A stretch of DNA of 64,000 bases from JALSRK01 sp964461995 (lineage in GTDB: Bacteria; Acidobacteriota; Terriglobia; Bryobacterales; Bryobacteraceae), in assembly GCA_964461995.1 (NCBI GenBank), contig CAYWXL010000002.1, positions 1-64,000 on the forward strand, in the 5' to 3' direction. Position 1 is the stretch's first letter. The number at the start of each line of letters is the position of its first letter. This document shows, piece after piece, positions 44,610 through 55,284 of this stretch. Made by a program: the position numbers and the translations under genes. The notes under the pieces are model-generated. The model did not search any database. It had not been told where the DNA came from and worked only from the letters and a program-made list of their open reading frames with translations.

Positions 44610-45327
44610 ACTGGTACCCCGGGATGCGATTCACCCGCACTGGGATGGTAAGGGGAAGAATCGGGATTCCGGTCGGGTCCGGCTCGAGCTGCGCCATGTC
44701 GATGCGGATCGCCAGGGGGAACTCCCGGTCTGACCATACTGGCACCCATTCGCGGAGCACCGGTTCCGGAGCCGGCTTCTGATAGGAAAAGCGGCAGTAC
44801 TCGAGCCGGTCAGCCAGCACGAAAGACCGCGGGCCGACCTCGACAGGCACAAAGAGCGTACCCTGGTTCGGCGGGCCGGGGCCGAGACACAAACGGCCGG
44901 TGGAAGCCGGGCCGGTATAGTAGCGCTCGTTGACGATCAGCCGGACGCCACGGCCGTCGTCGCGGGGAATCACCTGGTACTCCAGGATGCGCGGATAGCC
45001 CCGGTGACCCTCCTCGAGCGAGTAGCTGGAGACGAAGCGCATCGTCTGGGGCTGGCCCTGGAAGAACGGCAACTCGGCGACGGGCCCGCCGGTCTGGATG
45101 CCACATTCGGCGACGGTGACGATCATGCCGGCGATTTGCTGCTCGAGAATGCGCTGCGCGCCGAGGACGCGGCGGTTCTCGATTACGCGGCTGTTGGTCT
45201 TTTCCATGGCGTTGAGCCCGACGCGCAACGCGACCAGCACGGCGGTGGAGAGCAGGCTGACCAGCGAGATGGCGATCAGCAGCTCGAGGAGCGTGACGCC
45301 GGCGCGGGGGTTGCGTCTCCTCGTCAT
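44599..45327 (-). CDS. gspJ: GspJ minor pseudopilin
   Basis: 242 residues. Prepilin site after G10 (RAG-VTLLELLIAISL) with Glu at +5, and a beta-rich globular domain with FVSSYSLEEGHRGYPR and LADRLEYCRFSYQ. The ATG at 45327 overlaps the gspI stop as ATGA; further upstream codons lie within gspI. GspJ forms the pseudopilus tip with GspI and GspK. Confidence 0.88.
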   Translation of the reverse strand: MTRRRNPRAGVTLLELLIAISLVSLLSTAVLVALRVGLNAMEKTNSRVIENRRVLGAQRILEQQIAGMIVTVAECGIQTGGPVAELPFFQGQPQTMRFVSSYSLEEGHRGYPRILEYQVIPRDDGRGVRLIVNERYYTGPASTGRLCLGPGPPNQGTLFVPVEVGPRSFVLADRLEYCRFSYQKPAPEPVLREWVPVWSDREFPLAIRIDMAQLEPDPTGIPILPLTIPVRVNRIPGYQYVD

Positions 45328-45758
45328 GGCACCATCGGCGGCAAGGCCATGTCCTCGGGCCGCAACGGGGCCGAGCGGTAGGCGACGAGCCGCAGCGTGC
45401 GGCGCCGTCCGCCGACTGTCCACCAGACCTCGACTTCGATGCGGTCCAGCCCGAGCCGGCCGGGGGCGGCGTTCGGAGGGCGCTGAAACGGGACGACCCG
45501 GGCCGTCCAGCCGCCCTCAAGGCCGGTGGTCTGCGGGTTCCAGACGCCCTGCAGCTCCACGCCTTTGGGGAGATTCGGCTGGGTGAGCAGCTCATCCATA
45601 GTTCGCTTGGCGAGCAAGCGGGCGCGGCCGTAGTCAGTGAGCCGGGAGGCGTTCGAGAGCGACGTGGAGAGGTTCGACAGCAGCCCGACGACCGCCACCG
45701 CCATGATCACGGTCGCGACTAGAACTTCAAGCAAGGTGTAGCCGCCTTCGGATCTCAT
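45324..45758 (-). CDS. gspI: GspI minor pseudopilin
   Basis: 144 residues. Prepilin site after G6 (EGG-YTLLEVLVATVIM) with Glu at +5, then a short globular domain. Size and order between gspH and gspJ match the family. Both ends overlap neighbours by four bases. Confidence 0.88.
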   Translation of the reverse strand: MRSEGGYTLLEVLVATVIMAVAVVGLLSNLSTSLSNASRLTDYGRARLLAKRTMDELLTQPNLPKGVELQGVWNPQTTGLEGGWTARVVPFQRPPNAAPGRLGLDRIEVEVWWTVGGRRRTLRLVAYRSAPLRPEDMALPPMVP

Positions 45759-46237
45759 TGGGCCGCTCCCCGCTGGATCTCCGGCACGCCGGTGATGGGA
45801 TCGATCCTCACGGTGCGCATTGCGCCGCGGGAGTTGACGAGCTCCACGTTGACGCGGGGGACCGTGCCGCCGGGAAACAGCAAGATGCGGCGGGGCTCGT
45901 TCGGCCGCCCAAGAACCTCCGGGAGTATGCGGCGAACCGTCACCCCCGTGGGCAACTCGAGCGTCTTTTCGAATCCCGGCCGCGAGGAACGCATGGCCAA
46001 TGTGCCTTCGCCCGGGCGGATCTCGATCTCGACGACCTCCTGGAGCCGTTCGGCGCGGCTCAAGGCACCGTTCAAGAAAGCCGCGACGGAGTCGGCGGCC
46101 GAGGCGAGCCGGATCGAGTCGATGCCGGACGAGATCGAAGGGAAGGTGATGCCGACCAGCAGGGCGATCAGCGAGACGACGATGAGCATCTCGATGAGGG
46201 TGACGCCCCGCTCGGATTTATTGCACACGAACCCCAT
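45755..46237 (-). CDS. gspH: GspH minor pseudopilin
   Basis: 160 residues. Prepilin site after G11 (SERG-VTLIEMLIVVSLIALL) with Glu at +5. The C-terminal domain contains LELPTGVTVRRI and ILLFPGGTVPRVNVELV, typical of GspH/FimT. GGGAGG is nine bases before the ATG at 46237. It is the first of four overlapping minor-pseudopilin genes. Confidence 0.85.
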   Translation of the reverse strand: MGFVCNKSERGVTLIEMLIVVSLIALLVGITFPSISSGIDSIRLASAADSVAAFLNGALSRAERLQEVVEIEIRPGEGTLAMRSSRPGFEKTLELPTGVTVRRILPEVLGRPNEPRRILLFPGGTVPRVNVELVNSRGAMRTVRIDPITGVPEIQRGAAQ

Positions 46238-46271
46238 GCGTTGCCTCCCGCGCACGGCTTGCGGCGGCCGT

Positions 46272-46718
46272 CTACTGGCTCTTCCAGCTCACGATGTCGG
46301 CGAAGATCCCCTCGCCACCGGGCTGGCCGTCGGCGCCGTAGCTGATGATCTCCGGTTCCAGACCACCATTCTCCGGCGGATAACGGTACACGTACGGATT
46401 CCCCCAGGGGTCGTCGGGGATCTCCTGGGGCAGGTACGGACCCTGCCAGTTGTTGACGCCCTGGGGCGGGGTCCGGAGCGCCTGGAGACCCTGTTCGGTG
46501 GTGGGGTAGACTCCGGTATCCAGCTTGTAAGCGCCCAGGGCGGTCATAAACGAATTGATTTGCGCACGGGCGGCGGTGATGCGCGCCGTGTCGCTCTTCT
46601 GCAGCATTCGTGGCGCCACCAGCGCGGCGAAGAGCGCGATGATGGTCACCACGACCAGCATCTCGATGAGCGTCACGCCGGCCTGCCGCCGTTTCCTTCG
46701 TCTGTCGGGTTGATGCAT
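46272..46718 (-). CDS. gspG: GspG major pseudopilin
   Basis: 148 residues. Prepilin site after G14 (RQAG-VTLIEMLVVVTIIAL) with Glu at +5. The GspG signature follows: YKLDTGVYPTTEQGLQAL, WQGPYL, DPWGNPYVYRYP and the calcium-loop region ending SYGADGQPGGEG. It is the major pseudopilus subunit. It follows gspF after two bases. Confidence 0.95.
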   Translation of the reverse strand: MHQPDRRRKRRQAGVTLIEMLVVVTIIALFAALVAPRMLQKSDTARITAARAQINSFMTALGAYKLDTGVYPTTEQGLQALRTPPQGVNNWQGPYLPQEIPDDPWGNPYVYRYPPENGGLEPEIISYGADGQPGGEGIFADIVSWKSQ

Positions 46719-46720
46719 AG

Positions 46721-47929
46721 TTACACCGCTACCTCATTAATGCTGGTGATCGCCAGCAACATGCTCAAAATCAGGATTCCCACCAGCACGCCCATCACGA
46801 GGATCACCAAAGGTTCGAACAGGGAGGTGAACCTCTTGATGGCCGCACGGGTGTCCTTCTCATAGATTTGCGCCATTTGGGCGAACATTTCGTCCAGCCG
46901 GCCGGTCTCCTCACCGACGGTCAGCAGGTGGCCCGCCAGCGGGGGAAACTCGCCGGTGCGCTTCAGCGGTCCCGAGATGCCTTCACCGCGCTTCACCCCT
47001 TGGGCGACGGAATCGAGGCACGAGGCGATCTTGCGGTTGTTCAGGATGGCCCCGGCGATGCCGATCGACTGCACCAGCGGCACGCTGTTGGCCACCAAAG
47101 TGGACATGGCGCTGGCGAACCGGGCGGTCTCGGCTTTCCGCAAGGCGTCGCCGAGCAAGGGGATGCGGAGGCGGAAGCCGTCCCACCACAGTCGCCCCTT
47201 CTCGGACTGGATATAGCTGCGTAGCCCCACGGCCGCCGCCAGCAGCGCCACGATCCCGATCCAGCCGTAAGCTCGCAAGAAGGCGCTGGCCTCGAGCAGC
47301 ATCTTCGTGGGCAGGGGCATTTCCATCCGGGATTGCTCGAAGACGGCGGCGAAACGCGGCACGACGAAATACATCAGCACGAGGATGGAGCCCAAGCCAA
47401 CCAACGTGAGCAAGGCCGGGTAAACCATCGAGGAGATGATGTAGTTGCGCAGGTCGTCCCGGGTTTCCTCGAACTCGGCCAGCCGCTCGAAGACCGCTGC
47501 CAGCGAGCCGCTGGCCTCCCCGGCCCGCACCATGTTGATATAGAGCTGCGAGAAATACTCCGGATGGCCGGCGAGGCTGTCGGCCAGGGACTTGCCGCCT
47601 TTCAGCGTCCGGATGACTTCCTGGAGCACGCTGCGGAAAGCGTCGCGCTCGGTGAGTTCCTTGGCGATGGAGAGGGCGCGGTCCACCGGGACGCCGGCGT
47701 TGAGCAGCGTGGAAAGCTCCCGGGTGAACAACAGCACGTCCTTGCGCCTGCCCCCGCCGAAAGAAGGAAGTTTGAACGACAACCCGCCGGCGCCGGGCTG
47801 GCCTACATAGACAGGGGTCAAGCCTTGCCGGCGCAATTCGACGGCCACAGCCTTTTCGCTGGGGCCGGTCAAGGTTCCGGTCCGGACCTTGCCGTCGGAG
47901 GCCACCGCTTTGAAGTAGAAACTCGCCAT
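46721..47929 (-). CDS. gspF: GspF inner-membrane platform protein
   Basis: 402 residues with two GspF domains (about 65-185 and 268-390), each starting like LLFTRELSTLLNAGVPVDRAL or FASAMSTLVANSVPLVQSI, and TM helices near 165-190, 215-235 and 370-395. It is the polytopic centre of the T2SS platform. It lies six bases after gspE. Confidence 0.95.
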   Translation of the reverse strand: MASFYFKAVASDGKVRTGTLTGPSEKAVAVELRRQGLTPVYVGQPGAGGLSFKLPSFGGGRRKDVLLFTRELSTLLNAGVPVDRALSIAKELTERDAFRSVLQEVIRTLKGGKSLADSLAGHPEYFSQLYINMVRAGEASGSLAAVFERLAEFEETRDDLRNYIISSMVYPALLTLVGLGSILVLMYFVVPRFAAVFEQSRMEMPLPTKMLLEASAFLRAYGWIGIVALLAAAVGLRSYIQSEKGRLWWDGFRLRIPLLGDALRKAETARFASAMSTLVANSVPLVQSIGIAGAILNNRKIASCLDSVAQGVKRGEGISGPLKRTGEFPPLAGHLLTVGEETGRLDEMFAQMAQIYEKDTRAAIKRFTSLFEPLVILVMGVLVGILILSMLLAITSINEVAV

Positions 47930-47935
47930 GGCGGC

Positions 47936-49576
<1,641 letters not shown>

Positions 49577-49579
49577 GGC

Positions 49580-50128
49580 CTAGTACTCGGTGTAACGGAG
49601 CCTGGCGCGCAGCTCGTCGGGGCCGAGCTTGCCGGCCTTGAAGTCAAGCAAGGTCTGGCGGCTAGCCTCCATCAAGATCTGCCGCGGCAAGCCACGGGAG
49701 TCCTCCCACGAAAAGTGAAACAAGGAGACGCCGACAGCGATTTTTTGTTCCGGGGGAATCGCGCTTAGCGCCGCGGCACACTCAACCATCATGTCGCGCA
49801 CGAGGCGCTTCAAGTCGTCCAGCCGGCGCAGCTTCTTCAGCCGGAGCTGTTCGATCTGCTCCTGGGTGAAGGGGGGACGGAAAGGAGTGACGACGGCGGC
49901 GGCCACCAGATTGATTTCTGAGGTGAAGACGACGCCGTAGTCGGCAAGGTAGACCCCCCGGGTGTTGCCGAGCAGGTGGAATGGGTCGTTGATGTCGTAA
50001 GCCTGAATGCGGCGGTCGAACTTCCGCTCGAGGGCGGACAAGGTTTCGCGGCTAATCCGCGGCGGCGAGGCGGCCGTCGCTAAGACCGCGAAAACGGAAA
50101 ACAAGAAAAGCGCTCGGGCCGGCCTCAC
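49580..50128 (-). CDS. Exported protein of unknown function upstream of gspE
   Basis: 182 residues with a signal peptide (1-20, ATAA-SPPR). The mature part is mostly helical and basic in the middle (LRLKKLRRLDDLKRLVRDMMVEC) with FHFSWEDSRGLPRQILMEA later. No known domain is recognised. It starts with GTG overlapping the anti-sigma stop (GTGA), so it is translationally coupled to the sigma system, and sits three bases before gspE. It could be a periplasmic partner of the anti-sigma factor or an accessory T2SS protein. Confidence 0.7.
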   Translation of the reverse strand: MRPARALFLFSVFAVLATAASPPRISRETLSALERKFDRRIQAYDINDPFHLLGNTRGVYLADYGVVFTSEINLVAAAVVTPFRPPFTQEQIEQLRLKKLRRLDDLKRLVRDMMVECAAALSAIPPEQKIAVGVSLFHFSWEDSRGLPRQILMEASRQTLLDFKAGKLGPDELRARLRYTEY

Positions 50129-50709
50129 GGCTCACCCCCCCGGTAGACGCTGGCGACCTGCAAGACGTTCACCCGTTTCAAGAGGTACTCGAAGTTCTCT
50201 TGGATAGTGATCATGTCGGCGCGCCGCTGGAGCTCGAAGCGCTCCTGGGCGGCGGCCAACAGCCGCTTGGTCTCCTCGCGGTGGCGCTTCTCGGCGGCCG
50301 TCAAAGCCTGGGAGACCGCTTCGTGGAGCTGGGCGGCGACCCGCTCGTCCACGATCTGCTGGATGGCGGCCCGATCCAGCGCCGGAGCCACGACCGGGGC
50401 CGGCCGGGTGAAGGCGTGGACCAGGATGGCGATCGAGAGCATCGCCGCGGATGCGAAGGCTAGCCGGGGAGCCGACTGCCAGAGGCGCTGCCACCAGGAA
50501 GGCTCCAGCACTTTGTCGGAGACGAAGGCGATCCGCTGCGGAACCGGCTCCTCACGCACGCTGAGCAGAGCGGTCCGGGTGAGCTCCAGCCGGTCCAATT
50601 CCTGGCGGCAGTCAGCGCACGCCGCCAAGTGGCGCTCCACTGCCTGGCGTTCAGCCAGCGTGATCTCGTCGAGGAAGTAACCCTTCAGATCGATATTCGA
50701 ACAACTCAT
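50125..50709 (-). CDS. Membrane-bound zinc anti-sigma factor
   Basis: 194 residues. The ZAS (zf-HC2) motif HxxxCxxC is H27-x3-C31-x2-C34 in RHLAACADCR. A TM helix (about 82-102) and a periplasmic coiled-coil part (about 115-185, AAEKRHREETKRLLAAAQER) follow. It lies 42 bases downstream of the ECF sigma gene and should hold that sigma factor until an envelope signal releases it. Confidence 0.9.
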   Translation of the reverse strand: MSCSNIDLKGYFLDEITLAERQAVERHLAACADCRQELDRLELTRTALLSVREEPVPQRIAFVSDKVLEPSWWQRLWQSAPRLAFASAAMLSIAILVHAFTRPAPVVAPALDRAAIQQIVDERVAAQLHEAVSQALTAAEKRHREETKRLLAAAQERFELQRRADMITIQENFEYLLKRVNVLQVASVYRGGEP

Positions 50710-50751
50710 GCGTCACCCCATAATCCAGGCTCCGGAGCGCCGCCGACGATC

Positions 50752-51318
50752 TCAGTGCAGATCGTTCCGCGCCGCGCCGCCGGCCCGCTGGATGGGAGCC
50801 AGGGTCCGTTTCAGCACATCGAGCGCCGTATAGACCCGCGATTTGATCGTCGATACCGGGCAACCCAGGATCTCGGCGATCTCATCGAACTTGAACCCGT
50901 GGTAGATTTTCAGCACCACCGCCTCGCGCTGGTCCGGTGACAGGCGCCGGAGAGCGCTGGCGACGGCGATCGAGGTCTCCACCGGGAGCATATCCGAAGC
51001 CGGTCGCGCAGGCGGCGGCGAATCTTCCACTTCCGTTTCCGGCTTCTTCCGGCGCAGCAGCGAGTAAGCCTCGTTGTGCGCGATGCGGAAGAGCCAGGCC
51101 GGGAACCGGGCCGGGTCTTCGAGCCTCCGGAGGCTCTGGTACGCCTTCAGGAAGACGTCCTGGCTGAGGTCCAGGGCGTCGTCGGGGTCGGCCACCAGCT
51201 TGAGCAGGTAGTTGTAGACCCGCTTCTCCCAACGGGAGACGAGGCGGTTGTACGCCTCGACGTCGCCGGTCCGCGCCTGGAGCACCAGGTCACGGTCCTC
51301 AACCTCCCGGAAGATCAA
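50752..51318 (-). CDS. ECF-family RNA polymerase sigma factor
   Basis: 188 residues. Sigma region 2 (about 20-90, YNYLLKLVADPDDALDLSQDVFLKAY, FPAWLFRIAHNEA) and region 4 (about 128-182, LSPDQREAVVLKIYHGFKFDEIAEILGCPVSTIKSR). It starts with TTG at 51318 with GGAG eight bases upstream. It heads a same-strand run of 15 genes that includes all T2SS components present here. It may transcribe this operon; no convincing ECF promoter pair could be fixed by eye. Confidence 0.94.
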   Translation of the reverse strand: MIFREVEDRDLVLQARTGDVEAYNRLVSRWEKRVYNYLLKLVADPDDALDLSQDVFLKAYQSLRRLEDPARFPAWLFRIAHNEAYSLLRRKKPETEVEDSPPPARPASDMLPVETSIAVASALRRLSPDQREAVVLKIYHGFKFDEIAEILGCPVSTIKSRVYTALDVLKRTLAPIQRAGGAARNDLH

Positions 51319-51398
51319 AGCTCAGGCTCCGTTCCAATGAGATGACGCAACAAAGCGGCAAAAAGACGGAAACGTCCTCGCGTTCCTCGGCTCATGTT

Positions 51399-51430
51399 CG
51401 CAAGCCGGGGCCCAAAGGCGCAAGCCGGGG
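51399..51430. repeat. 12-bp direct repeat upstream of the ECF sigma gene
   Basis: CGCAAGCCGGGG at 51399-51410 and 51419-51430, exactly 20 bp apart (two helical turns). The pair lies between the end of the YbaK-like gene and the sigma start, where a regulator site would be expected. Confidence 0.45.
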
Positions 51431-51907
51431 CTAGGCCGCCGCCATCCGGGCGAAGTGGACCACCGTGGGCCGGGCCAGACGCCGGTAGTCGGCCATGTCC
51501 AGATAGACAACGTCGCGGTGCGTCCCGGCGTTGAAAGCGATGCGGCGCTCGTCGGCGAGGCTCGAGTCGAGGAACGTGGGCATACCGTAAAGGTTGCCGA
51601 ACGGGGGCATGGCTCCGAGCTCACAGTCCTCGAAAAGCTCGGCGAGCTCCTTCTCGGTGGCCAAGCGCACGCGGCGCAGGCCGAGGGCAGCCCGAAGCTC
51701 CTGCATATCAATGACATAATCCGCCGGCAGGACGGCCATCCCGTAGCCTTCGTCACCGGAGTAGACCACGGTTTTCGCCACGCGATGCTCGGGAACGCGC
51801 TCGACGGAGGCGACCTCGCGGGCCGTGTAGGCGGCCGGATGCTCGTGGTGCGTGTAGGCGACGCCGTTGGCCTCCAGCAGCTCTTTCAACCGGGCAAGAA
51901 TCGCCAT
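51431..51907 (-). CDS. YbaK/ProX-type aminoacyl-tRNA deacylase domain protein
   Basis: 158 residues forming one YbaK domain: YTHHEHPAAYTAREVA, RVAKTVVYSGDEGYGMAVLPADY, LATEKELAELFEDCELGAMPPFGNLYGMP and FNAGTHRDVVYLDMADY. Such proteins remove wrongly attached amino acids from tRNA. GAGGAGG precedes the ATG at 51907. It ends 112 bases before the ECF sigma gene in the same direction. Confidence 0.9.
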   Translation of the reverse strand: MAILARLKELLEANGVAYTHHEHPAAYTAREVASVERVPEHRVAKTVVYSGDEGYGMAVLPADYVIDMQELRAALGLRRVRLATEKELAELFEDCELGAMPPFGNLYGMPTFLDSSLADERRIAFNAGTHRDVVYLDMADYRRLARPTVVHFARMAAA

Positions 51908-52062
51908 GACGGCCTCCTCGTCCGGGGCCGAAAGCCCCTCCGGCTCAAGTGTAAGGGAAGGCGGCGCCGGCGCCAAGAAAAATCGGTCGGGCCGGGCCGG
52001 GCGGACCCCGAATGAAACGATAAAATGAATGTTGGCGCGCGGGGCTCGCCCACCATTTTTTC

Positions 52063-53337
52063 ATGATCAGTTACCCCGAATCGGTCCGCTTTCTCTATTC
52101 GCTCGGGAACGAGCTCCGCACGGTGAAGCTTGGGCTCGAGCGGATCCAGGATCTGCTGGGCACGCTGGGGAGCCCACAGCGGAGCTTCCGGAGCATCCAC
52201 ATCGCCGGCACGAACGGCAAGGGCTCGGTGGCGGCGATGATCGCTTCGTCATTTCAGGCCGCCGGGTACCGGACGGGACTCTACACCTCGCCGCACCTGG
52301 TGGAGCCGACCGAGCGGATCCGCGTCGATGGGAAGCGGATCTCCGAAGAACACTTCGCCCGTTCTTTCCACGCCGTGCACCACGCGGCGCTCCGAATGCA
52401 GCGGCTGGGCGACCTGGAGTTCCACCCGACCTACTTCGAAACGGTGACGGCGATGGGCTTCCTGGCCTTCCGGGACCTCGGCGTTGAAATCGCCATAATC
52501 GAGACGGGGCTGGGCGGGCGGCTGGATGCGACCAATGTGCTCGAGCCGGAGCTGGCAATCGTCACCCGGATCGATTACGACCACGAGGCGTGGCTGGGCA
52601 ACAGCATCGAAGCCATCGCCCGGGAGAAGGCGGGGATCTTGAAGCCGGGCGTCCCGGCGGTCTTCGGCCCGCAGCGTCCCGAAGCGCTGGAGGTGCTCAA
52701 GGAGCGGGCCGCGGAGCTGGGTATCCGGCCGGTGGAGGCCACCTCGTGGACGGTCCACGACCTGGAGTTGCGACCCGACGGGAGCCGGTTCGTCTTGCGC
52801 CGGGGAGAAGAGGAGATCCCGATCGTCTGCCCACTGGCCGGGGCTCACCAGATCGAGAACAGCTTGACAGCGGTCACGGCCCTCAGGGAGTTGGGCATCA
52901 AGGCAGAAGAGATCCGCCGGGGGATTGCGAGAACGCGGTGGCCCGGCCGGTTGGAACGGGTGCGCGAGGAGCCGGAGGTGATCCTCGACGGGGCGCACAA
53001 CCCGGGCGCCATGCGGGAGCTGGCGGCCCACATCCGGCGGTTCTACACCGGGCGGAAGGTCTGGCTGCTCTACGGCTCGATGCGCGACAAGTCGCTCGAC
53101 GAGATCGCCGGCATCCTGGCCCCGGTGGCGCACCACATCGTCGTGACCCAAATCGACTCGGACCGGGCCCTGCGCCCGGAGGTGTTGCAGAAGCTCTTCG
53201 ATCACGGGGATGTGGAGATGGCCGCGGAGATCGAGGACGGGCTAGAGATGGTTCTCAAGGCGGCGCCGGAGGACGTGGTTTTCGTGACCGGATCGCTGCT
53301 GCTGGTGGGCGAGGTGCGCAAGCGCCTCGTGGGGTAG
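52063..53337 (+). CDS. folC: Folylpolyglutamate synthase / dihydrofolate synthase
   Basis: 424 residues. Mur-ligase-like P-loop GTNGKGSVAA (49-58), then YTSPHL, TYFETVTAMGFLAF, IETGLGGRLDATNV, DGAHNPGAM and GSMRDKSLDEI. It adds glutamate to dihydropteroate or folates. A TAAAAT at 52021-52026 may be its -10. plsC follows 10 bases later. Confidence 0.95.
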   Translation: MISYPESVRFLYSLGNELRTVKLGLERIQDLLGTLGSPQRSFRSIHIAGTNGKGSVAAMIASSFQAAGYRTGLYTSPHLVEPTERIRVDGKRISEEHFARSFHAVHHAALRMQRLGDLEFHPTYFETVTAMGFLAFRDLGVEIAIIETGLGGRLDATNVLEPELAIVTRIDYDHEAWLGNSIEAIAREKAGILKPGVPAVFGPQRPEALEVLKERAAELGIRPVEATSWTVHDLELRPDGSRFVLRRGEEEIPIVCPLAGAHQIENSLTAVTALRELGIKAEEIRRGIARTRWPGRLERVREEPEVILDGAHNPGAMRELAAHIRRFYTGRKVWLLYGSMRDKSLDEIAGILAPVAHHIVVTQIDSDRALRPEVLQKLFDHGDVEMAAEIEDGLEMVLKAAPEDVVFVTGSLLLVGEVRKRLVG

Positions 53338-53347
53338 AATCGGGCTG

Positions 53348-54079
53348 ATGGTCGGGCGGTTTCTGCGCATTGCGTTGCTCACCGACCCCATGGCGGCGGT
53401 CGTGGTGCCGCTGATGGGGATCAGCAGCGGTGTAGCGGACCTGCTCGACCGCCGGGGGCACTGGGGGCATTGGGTGGCGGCCTTCTGGTCGCGGGCGCTG
53501 CTGCGAATGGCCGGCGTGAAGCTTGAAGTTTCGGGGACGGAGAAGGTCCCCCGCGACCGGCCGGTAGTCTTCACGGCGAACCACCGCAGCATGATCGACA
53601 TCCCGGTACTGATGAGCGTTCTGCCCGTCTCGCACCGCTACCTGGCCAAGCGCTCGCTCGTCTGGTTGCCGTTCATCGGCTGGCATCTGGTGCTCGGGGG
53701 CCACGTCATCGTGGACCGGGCGACGAAGACCGGGGCCGTGAAGACCTTCTCCGCGGCGCTCGAGCGGCTGAAGGAAGGGGTATCAGTGGTGGTCTTCGCC
53801 GAGGGTGGGCGCTCGGCCGGCCGGCTACGGAGGTTCAAACAGGGTGCTGCGCGGCTGGCCTTGCGGGCCGGCGCGCCGGTGGTCCCGGTCGGCATCACCG
53901 GATCGGCCCCCGTGCTGCCCAAAGGGTCCTGCCACGTGCGCCCCGGCCACATCCGGGTCCAGGTGGGCGAGCCGATCGAGACGCAAGGCATGACGAAGGC
54001 CGATGCCGAGCCCCTGACGCGCACGATGGAGGCGGCGGTGGCGGCACTGATTGCGGAGCCGGCCCCGGAGGCGGCATAA
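53348..54079 (+). CDS. plsC: 1-acyl-sn-glycerol-3-phosphate acyltransferase
   Basis: 243 residues. Acyltransferase motif HX4D is H79-D84 in TANHRSMIDIP; the second motif is EGGRSAGRLRRFKQGAARLAL and the third VPVGITGSAP. It makes phosphatidate for phospholipid synthesis. A TAGAAT at 53335-53340 ends seven bases before the ATG and no ribosome site is obvious, so it may have its own near-leaderless start besides read-through from folC. Confidence 0.92.
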   Translation: MVGRFLRIALLTDPMAAVVVPLMGISSGVADLLDRRGHWGHWVAAFWSRALLRMAGVKLEVSGTEKVPRDRPVVFTANHRSMIDIPVLMSVLPVSHRYLAKRSLVWLPFIGWHLVLGGHVIVDRATKTGAVKTFSAALERLKEGVSVVVFAEGGRSAGRLRRFKQGAARLALRAGAPVVPVGITGSAPVLPKGSCHVRPGHIRVQVGEPIETQGMTKADAEPLTRTMEAAVAALIAEPAPEAA

Positions 54080-54146
54080 TCTGAGAACACTCAGGGGGGA
54101 CCGGCCGACAAGGGCGCACTGGCGGCGCCGGTCCTGGAGATTTCCG

Positions 54147-55217
54147 ATGAAGCTTGCCTTAGCAGCGTTGCTCTTCGTGTCCGCGGCGGCGGCCCAGACG
54201 ATGTCGATCGAGGAGTATGAGCCGCGATCGACCCTGGTGGTGCCGCAGCACATCGTCAAGCGCGCCCGCTACCCCTTCATCGACGTGCACAACCACCAGC
54301 GGCGGCTGCGCACGCGGGAGGATGTCGAGCGGCTGATCCGCGCGATGGATGGGATCAACATGCGGGTGATGGTGAACCTGAGCGGGGGCTCCGGCGAGCG
54401 GCTGAGACAGGGCATCGCGCTGGTGGGCCCTTACTACGGCAAGCGCATCGTCACCTTCGCCAACATCAGCTTCCAGGGGATCGACGAGCCGGACTACCCC
54501 GGGCGGATCGCCCGGCAGTTCGAAGCCGACGTGCGCGCGGGGGCCCGCGGGCTGAAGCTGTTCAAGAACTTCGGCATGACGGTCAAAGACGGCCAAGGCC
54601 GCCGCATTCCGGTGGACGACGCGCGCTTCGACAAGCTGTTCGAGACCTGCGCCCGGCTGGGCGTGCCGGTGCTGATCCACACGGCGGAGCCGAAGCCGCT
54701 GTTCGATCCGATGGACAAGTACAACGAACGGTGGCTCGAGCTGAAATGGTACCCGCACCGCGCCCGCCCGCCGGACCGGTACCCCCCGTGGGAGACCCTG
54801 ATCGCCGAGCAGCACCGGCTCTTCGCCCGGCACCCGAAGACGATCTTCATCAATGCCCACTTGGGCTGGCTCGGCGGCGACCTGGCCCGGCTGGGTAAGC
54901 TGCTCGACCGGCTGCCGAACGTCTACACCGAATTCGGCGCGGTGATCGAGGAGCTGGGCCGGCAACCCCGATTCGCCCGGCAGTTCTTCATCAAGTACCA
55001 GGACCGCATCCTCTTCGGCAAGGACACCTGGCGGCCAGAAGAGTACGCTACCTACTTCCGGGTGCTCGAGACCGCCGACGAGTACTTTCCCCACGACCGC
55101 AAGCACCACGGGCTCTGGCGGCTCTACGGCATGGACCTGCCCGACGAGGTGCTGAAAAAGGTTTACTACGAGAACGCCTTGCGGATCATCCCAGGCATCG
55201 AGGGGGAGGGACGGTGA
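54147..55217 (+). CDS. Secreted amidohydrolase-family protein
   Basis: 356 residues. Signal peptide (1-16, AAAAQ). TIM-barrel amidohydrolase (COG2159-like) metal ligands are visible: H48-x-H50 in IDVHNHQ, His in VLIHTAEP, His in INAHLGWLGG and Asp in FGKDTWRP. It probably hydrolyses or decarboxylates a small molecule in the periplasm; substrate unknown. GGAGA precedes the ATG at 54147, and upstream in-frame codons are not protein-like. Confidence 0.85.
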   Translation: MKLALAALLFVSAAAAQTMSIEEYEPRSTLVVPQHIVKRARYPFIDVHNHQRRLRTREDVERLIRAMDGINMRVMVNLSGGSGERLRQGIALVGPYYGKRIVTFANISFQGIDEPDYPGRIARQFEADVRAGARGLKLFKNFGMTVKDGQGRRIPVDDARFDKLFETCARLGVPVLIHTAEPKPLFDPMDKYNERWLELKWYPHRARPPDRYPPWETLIAEQHRLFARHPKTIFINAHLGWLGGDLARLGKLLDRLPNVYTEFGAVIEELGRQPRFARQFFIKYQDRILFGKDTWRPEEYATYFRVLETADEYFPHDRKHHGLWRLYGMDLPDEVLKKVYYENALRIIPGIEGEGR

Positions 55218-55284
55218 CTTCCATCCCGCAGGCGCCGCGTCACGCCGGGCTCCCGACCGCATCTATCATGGAGGGGGAACGTCT

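Noticed and set aside
51319..51400. ECF-type promoter GGAAC...CGTC before the sigma gene
   Set aside because: The two boxes are only 13 bases apart, shorter than normal ECF spacing, so I do not call autoregulation.
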